Part shown: positions 60,588-64,000 of the stretch, piece by piece
Position numbering within the stretch: the first letter of the stretch is position 1
Layout of the letters: each line of letters begins with the position of its first letter
Source: Neobacillus notoginsengisoli
GTDB lineage: Bacteria > Bacillota > Bacilli > Bacillales > Cytobacillaceae
Direction: 5' to 3'
Length of the DNA: 64,000 nucleotides
NCBI RefSeq assembly: GCF_003515685.1
Contig: NZ_QWEG01000009.1
Coordinates: 62,001-126,000, forward strand
Notes under the pieces: generated by a model
What the model saw: only the letters and a program-made list of their open reading frames with translations
What the model was told of the DNA's origin: nothing
Database searches by the model: none
Position numbers and translations under genes: made by a program

Positions 60588-61148
60588 TTGCGGTTTTTAA
60601 CAGGGTTCCTTTGTCTGGCTCTTGCATTTCCGGCAGTTGCTTCAGCAAACGAAACAATTGAGAGCCATAGCAATGGACAAGAAGGTTCAAACCATTGTGC
60701 ACATGGAAGCTGCGGATTTCCCAAGGTTGCAAGGGAATTAAAAGAAAATGAAATCATCTCATGGGCGGAAAAATACACGCCGGAAAAGGCAGAAGAGTGG
60801 AAAGCGGTTTTTGCCGAAAGAAAAGTCCTTAAGGAGCGCTGGCTAAGCCCGGAAATGAAGGATAAGCGGGAATCGTGGAAAAAAGAAAAAGCCAAGCGGA
60901 TTGGTGAGATACAAGAATTAAAAAAACAATTTGAGGAAGGAAAACTAACGAGGGAAGACTATTTAAAACAGGCTTATGAAAAAATAAAGCAAAGTAAACC
61001 CAAGCTTATGAAAGGGTATGGCTCCTACTTTAAATTAAAGGAGGCGGTCGAACAAAATGATGCCGGCAAGGCTGCTGCACTATTAAATGAACTGCTCGAA
61101 TTTCAGAAGCAGCATAATGAAACGCTAAAAGCACGGCTCGAAAAATAA
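60588..61148 (+). CDS. Secreted helical protein with a His/Cys-rich N-terminus, unknown
   Basis: 186 residues. Signal peptide RFLTGFLCLALAFPAVASA, then HSNGQEGSNHCAHGSCGFPK, with several His and two Cys within 20 residues that could bind metal, then a long charged helical region (residues about 55-180) with SWKKEKAKRIGEIQELKKQFEEG. TTG 60588 is set by GGAG eight bases upstream; an in-frame GTG at 60579 is the alternative. Divergent from the NDH-2 gene. No family recognised. Confidence 0.65.
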   Translation: MRFLTGFLCLALAFPAVASANETIESHSNGQEGSNHCAHGSCGFPKVARELKENEIISWAEKYTPEKAEEWKAVFAERKVLKERWLSPEMKDKRESWKKEKAKRIGEIQELKKQFEEGKLTREDYLKQAYEKIKQSKPKLMKGYGSYFKLKEAVEQNDAGKAAALLNELLEFQKQHNETLKARLEK

Positions 61149-61184
61149 GCCAGTTCGCCTGGAGGGGCACACTGGCTGTTTTTT
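61148..61184. terminator. Terminator after the His/Cys-rich secreted protein gene
   Basis: AGCCAGT pairs with ACTGGCT, followed by seven T; the minus strand also has a T-run. Confidence 0.82.
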
Positions 61185-61462
61185 TATAAAGGTTGAATAG
61201 GGTATTTAAAGGGTATGCCGGCAATCTGTTTATAGGAATAATGACTTCTATCAAAATCACCATTGGCCGGCTCGAGTAACATTTTATTGCAAAATCTTGA
61301 ATGTTCAAAGGATGAGTAGCCAAGGCCAGCAGCATGTCTTTGTACGTTGTGGCGGTATCCTGTTCTGACGGACAATAACAGTTTTATAGCAATTCCTCCC
61401 CATTTCTGCTGGAAGCAGCCGGTTATTTTCAACAGATTCACTTTTGACAAAGGGTTACCCAA
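61184..61462 (-). CDS. Doubtful open reading frame or gene remnant
   Basis: A 92-codon minus-strand frame from a TTG at 61462, in the otherwise empty 399-base stretch between two terminators. The C-terminal half (RTGYRHNVQRHAAGLGYSS ... SYKQIAGIPFKYPIQPL) has plausible codon use, but there is no well-spaced ribosome site for any start and no family is recognised. A remnant of a larger gene is as likely as a real small gene. Confidence 0.25.
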   Translation of the reverse strand: MGNPLSKVNLLKITGCFQQKWGGIAIKLLLSVRTGYRHNVQRHAAGLGYSSFEHSRFCNKMLLEPANGDFDRSHYSYKQIAGIPFKYPIQPL

Positions 61463-61487
61463 CTCCTACTCTTTTCCCGGTAAAACA

Positions 61488-61525
61488 AGAAAAAAACCGA
61501 TAAACAGGTGCGTTTTTCGGTTTTC
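61488..61525 (-). terminator. Terminator of the following small gene
   Basis: AAAACCGA (61493-61500) pairs with TCGGTTTT (61517-61524); T-run on the minus strand. Confidence 0.8.
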
Positions 61526-61547
61526 CTTGTTATATCCATATTCAATT

Positions 61548-61787
61548 CTATTTTTCCGAATAGGATTCTAGTACATATTGAATTTCAGCCGCTGCTTGCT
61601 CGGCCTGTGTATAGTCCGTAACAATCTGGCCTTCAATCCTCGTAACCTGAAATAACTTCAGATCTCTTGAGTATTTTAAGGAAAGGAGCTTTCGGTCTTC
61701 CAGTTTAAACACGTGGGTGACATCGGATCCGATATAGGGAACTTCCTTCAGTTCCTCCGCCAAGTGGCGAATTTTAGCAAATTCCAT
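61548..61787 (-). CDS. Small hypothetical protein
   Basis: 79 residues: MEFAKIRHLAEELKEVPYIGSDVTHVFKLEDRKLLSLKYSRDLKLFQVTRIEGQIVTDYTQAEQAAAEIQYVLES. Alpha-beta text, no membrane or secretion signal. ATG 61787 follows AAAGGGG at about nine bases. The family is not recognised; relatives of this size and composition exist in Bacillus but I cannot name one. Confidence 0.6.
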   Translation of the reverse strand: MEFAKIRHLAEELKEVPYIGSDVTHVFKLEDRKLLSLKYSRDLKLFQVTRIEGQIVTDYTQAEQAAAEIQYVLESYSEK

Positions 61788-61799
61788 TTCTCCCAACCC

Positions 61800-62216
61800 C
61801 TTTAATAATAATTCCCAATATCCCTTGGCATCCGGTTGGAAAATAAATTACTCCGTGACCACCGAATTTATTATTATAAAACTATCATATCAAAGTAAAA
61901 CCAGGAGATGGCCGAAGTGGCACAAACTTAATAAAAGTAAACGATCTGAGATATAAAAGGTATAATGAGTTTCCGAAAAACACAAAAGCTGCCGAAGTGA
62001 TAAACAAGGCAGCTTATTCTTGTGGTGTATTGAAATTTTCCTTTTTTCTTCTACATAAAGTATACAATGTTTTTTGCTAAAGTGCTAGTTAAACTGCGGG
62101 AAAAATCTGACTTTTCATATTTCCCAACCTACGACTATAAAGGAATATTCAATCAAGGGAGGGGTATAACGTAATAGTTTATACTAAGTCATTTATTGCT
62201 GACAGGGAGAGGTTTT
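61800..62216. other. Gene-free stretch with a possible short transcript
   Basis: No protein gene is visible. On the plus strand TATAAT at 61961-61966 is followed by a hairpin, AGCTGCC (61987-61993) with GGCAGCT (62008-62014). GCCGAAGTG occurs twice (near 61911 and 61992). A small RNA or remnant is possible; no -35 is evident. The last 60 bases are the leader of the SGNH gene. Confidence 0.35.
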
Positions 62217-62942
62217 ATGAACTTCACAAGATTTTTCACTTTATTTTTAATTTTTATTAGTATTGCGGCTGCTTCTTATGCTGTTTATCCCTATACGAAA
62301 GAAGACAAGGATGAAACGTTGATTATGGCATTTGGCGATTCACTTACATATGGGCAGGGGGACAGAGGTGAAGAGGGATATGTGGGCAAGCTCGAACGAG
62401 AGCTGAATCGCTTGTATCCCAAACAGGAATTTGTAATAGAAAATTACGGAGTGAAAGGGAGGAAGTCTGCCGGAGTTCTGAAGGAGCTTGCAAGTCCTCG
62501 GACTGCGATGAAGTTGAACCAAGCCGATTACTTCATATTGTTTATCGGTACGAATGATTTGATTCAAAGCAATGGGGGGAATCTGAAAGAGCTGCACGCT
62601 CAAAAGCTTGAAGATGGAAAACAAAGGTACTTGCGGAATGTAAAAATGATACTGGATATACTAAGAAAATCAAATGAAGATGCCCCGATTATTGTCCTTG
62701 GGCTCTATAACCCTTTCCCGGAAGGTGGAGACAAGATTGAACCGCTGTTTGATGAGTGGAACAAGTCAACGATCTCGCTGGTAAAATCGAAGCAAAACAT
62801 TACGTACATTCCGACGAATGATTTGTTTAAGGGGAAAGAAAAAGAAGACTATTTTAGTGATTCATTGCATTTAAACGAGAGGGGATACGAACTGCTTGAA
62901 GAGAGGATACTACAGGAATACTCTTTTGGAAAAAAGAAATAA
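62217..62942 (+). CDS. SGNH/GDSL-family hydrolase, membrane anchored (second copy)
   Basis: 241 residues. N-terminal helix FFTLFLIFISIAAASYAVY, then block I IMAFGDSLTYGQG with the Ser, IGTNDLI with the Asn, and the Asp-His pair in FSDSLHLNERG. It has the same architecture as the protein at 53907 and YpmR-like proteins. GGGAGAGG lies four bases before ATG 62217. Monocistronic; substrate unknown. Confidence 0.85.
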   Translation: MNFTRFFTLFLIFISIAAASYAVYPYTKEDKDETLIMAFGDSLTYGQGDRGEEGYVGKLERELNRLYPKQEFVIENYGVKGRKSAGVLKELASPRTAMKLNQADYFILFIGTNDLIQSNGGNLKELHAQKLEDGKQRYLRNVKMILDILRKSNEDAPIIVLGLYNPFPEGGDKIEPLFDEWNKSTISLVKSKQNITYIPTNDLFKGKEKEDYFSDSLHLNERGYELLEERILQEYSFGKKK

Positions 62943-63008
62943 TTTGATTCTTGGCGAGTTCAAAGTAAAATAAGAGGGAACCGTTATTATTTCGTACTGG
63001 AGAAAAGA

Positions 63009-63554
63009 ATGAAATTTACTAAAAAAATCGCGGCTGCCGCTTCGTTCGCGGCAGTTTTGCTTCTTGTCTGGAGGGCATTGGGGTATCCCGGACTTGACTA
63101 CAGAGAAGACGCCCCATTGCCAACAGGGCTCCATCCTGTAGTGAGGGAACAGGCAACCGAGCTCATCAGGATTGCAGCAGATAAAGGAATAAGAATTCAG
63201 CTTGTCGAGGACTTTCGCAGTTTTGAAGCTCAGAATCAATTGTATGCGAAAGGCCGAACCGAGCCGGGAAGCATCGTCACGTATGCTCAGGGCGGCGAAT
63301 CTTATCATAATTATGGCCTCGCAGTCGATTTTGCATTAAAGAGTAAAAATGGCAACCTGATATGGGACCAGAAAGTCGATATGAATGGCAACGGTAAAAC
63401 GGATTGGGAAGAAGTTGCCACGATTGCGAAAAGCCTCGGATTTGAGTGGGGCGGCGACTGGGAAAACTTTAAGGATTATCCGCATCTACAAATGACATTC
63501 GGTTTGTCGATCCGTGATTTACAAATGGGCAAAAGGCCACCAGACAGCCAATGA
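63009..63554 (+). CDS. M15-family peptidoglycan peptidase (CwlK-like)
   Basis: 181 residues. An N-terminal signal/anchor (KKIAAAASFAAVLLLVWRAL), then the M15/VanY-type zinc fold: VEDFRSFEAQNQLYAKGRTEPGSIVTYAQGGESYHNYGLAVDF contains the His and Asp zinc ligands, and HLQMTFG the last His, with Glu-rich FEWGGDW between. CwlK-type enzymes cut the L-Ala-D-Glu bond of cell wall peptides. GGAGAAAAG precedes the ATG. Confidence 0.88.
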   Translation: MKFTKKIAAAASFAAVLLLVWRALGYPGLDYREDAPLPTGLHPVVREQATELIRIAADKGIRIQLVEDFRSFEAQNQLYAKGRTEPGSIVTYAQGGESYHNYGLAVDFALKSKNGNLIWDQKVDMNGNGKTDWEEVATIAKSLGFEWGGDWENFKDYPHLQMTFGLSIRDLQMGKRPPDSQ

Positions 63555-63585
63555 TGACTTAATACTTCTCATAATTATGAGATGA

Positions 63586-63622
63586 AAAAACAGCCGCTCC
63601 TTTTACAGTTGCGGCTGTTTGG
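63586..63622. terminator. Bidirectional terminator between cwlK-like and csbD-like genes
   Basis: AAACAGCCGC (63588-63597) pairs with GCGGCTGTTT (63611-63620); the minus strand continues into six T. Confidence 0.85.
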
Positions 63623-63634
63623 CTTTATGAAAGC

Positions 63635-63835
63635 TTATCTAGTTTTGTCAATCGCGTTATTAAACTCGCTGGCTAGCCTTTCTTTGGCCCCGCCATACTT
63701 CTCCTTCAAAATCCCTTTTCCTTTGTCGACATTCCCTTCAGCCTCAAGAGATTCGTTATCGGAAACTTTTCCTGCTGTGCGTTTTACTTCGCCTTTCAGC
63801 TGGTCCCATGCGCCTTTTGTTTCATCTTTATTCAT
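63635..63835 (-). CDS. CsbD-family general stress protein
   Basis: A 66-residue hydrophilic protein: MNKDETKGAWDQLKGEVKRTAGKVSDNESLEAEGNVDKGKGILKEKYG. CsbD proteins are abundant in stressed Bacillus cells and belong to the SigB regulon; the molecular role is unknown. AAAAAGGAGG precedes the ATG and a SigB-like promoter lies 37-62 bases upstream. Own terminator downstream. Confidence 0.92.
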   Translation of the reverse strand: MNKDETKGAWDQLKGEVKRTAGKVSDNESLEAEGNVDKGKGILKEKYGGAKERLASEFNNAIDKTR

Positions 63836-63871
63836 TTTAAAAGCCTCCTTTTTATTTGGCCTTATCCTTCT

Positions 63872-63897
63872 TTACCCTCTAAAAATAGAGATAAAAC
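63872..63897 (-). promoter_or_regulatory. SigB-type promoter of the csbD-like gene
   Basis: On the minus strand GTTTTA (63897-63892), a 14-base spacer, and GGGTAA (63877-63872) match the SigB pattern GTTTAA-N13-15-GGGTAT. The -35 overlaps the terminator of the upstream gene. Confidence 0.65.
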
Positions 63898-63917
63898 CGG
63901 CCTCAAAGAGGCCGGTT
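63894..63917 (-). terminator. Terminator of the partial gene at the window edge
   Basis: AACCGGCCTC and GAGGCCGGTT pair around a three-base loop, followed on the minus strand by TTTTATC. Confidence 0.75.
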
Positions 63918-63922
63918 ACAAA

Positions 63923-64000
63923 TTAGGATGCAAAGTCAGTATTCGATTTAAAGGAGGCTTTCAGCCAGTTTTTACCTTCAACAAGTCGGGCTACTAACAT
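63923..64000 (-). CDS. C-terminal fragment of an unidentified gene (runs off window)
   Basis: The minus strand is open from base 64000 to a TAA at 63925-63923 and encodes at least 25 residues ending KNWLKASFKSNTDFAS. The ATG at 64000 may be internal. A terminator follows directly, which supports a real gene end. Too short to identify. Confidence 0.45.
   Translation of the reverse strand: MLVARLVEGKNWLKASFKSNTDFAS

Overview
The window is a chromosomal segment of a low-to-moderate G+C Gram-positive bacterium, most likely a member of the Bacillaceae. The evidence is the gene content (QoxABCD quinol oxidase, a stressosome RsbR paralogue, CsbD, DUF3231, CoaW type II pantothenate kinase, Mrp antiporter), strong AGGAGG-type ribosome binding sites with GTG/TTG starts, and dispersed repeats of a kind common in Bacillaceae. 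The genus cannot be fixed from the sequence. No tRNA, rRNA, CRISPR array or intact prophage was seen.

Layout. 1-2.1 kb: 5' end of mrpA, divergent from a stand-alone KdpD-like universal stress protein. 2.1-4.8 kb: a small tyrosine recombinase and a decayed IS200/IS605-type tnpB element with a probable omegaRNA/right end. 4.8-9.6 kb: a secreted Cys-rich protein, a small membrane protein and qoxABCD, with an Fnr-type palindrome upstream. 9.8-15.1 kb: an RsbR paralogue, then a nitrate reductase operon napA-napB-napD-napF in which NapA looks like a Tat-exported lipoprotein. 15.1-16.4 kb: a holin-like protein, a truncated acyltransferase and a cold-shock protein. 16.6-22.7 kb: a NERD-domain protein, a 52-bp-period palindromic repeat array, and sbcD-sbcC. 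22.8-24 kb: small genes and a structured intergenic element.

24-40 kb is a single-direction catabolic cluster: short-chain dehydrogenase, ketopantoate-reductase-like enzyme, GntR/FCD regulator, a complete oligopeptide-type ABC importer (D, F, B, C, then the binding protein), and six hydrolases of different folds (AstE/AspA-like, amidase, M20, creatininase-like, DUF885, M28-like). It looks like an import-and-dismantle pathway for a peptide or amide whose identity is unknown.

40-57 kb: DUF3231, a lipoprotein, coaW, an orphan selB, an AI-2E family permease, a MarR-MMPL efflux unit with a clear promoter and operator, a repeat-rich gap, a second NERD protein, LemA/TPM proteins, DedA, an SGNH hydrolase and an ABC exporter. 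57-64 kb: VOC protein, MFS transporter, a second 52-bp-period array, NDH-2, small secreted or hypothetical proteins, a second SGNH hydrolase, a CwlK-like M15 peptidase, CsbD behind a SigB-like promoter, and a partial gene at the edge.

The least explained structures are the two tandem arrays, different in sequence but with exactly the same 52-bp period (about five helical turns), and a third array of GATATAT motifs every 20-21 bp. Two of the three arrays lie directly beside NERD-domain genes. The other notable systems are the membrane-tethered Nap operon with no visible quinol-oxidising partner and the multi-hydrolase import cluster.
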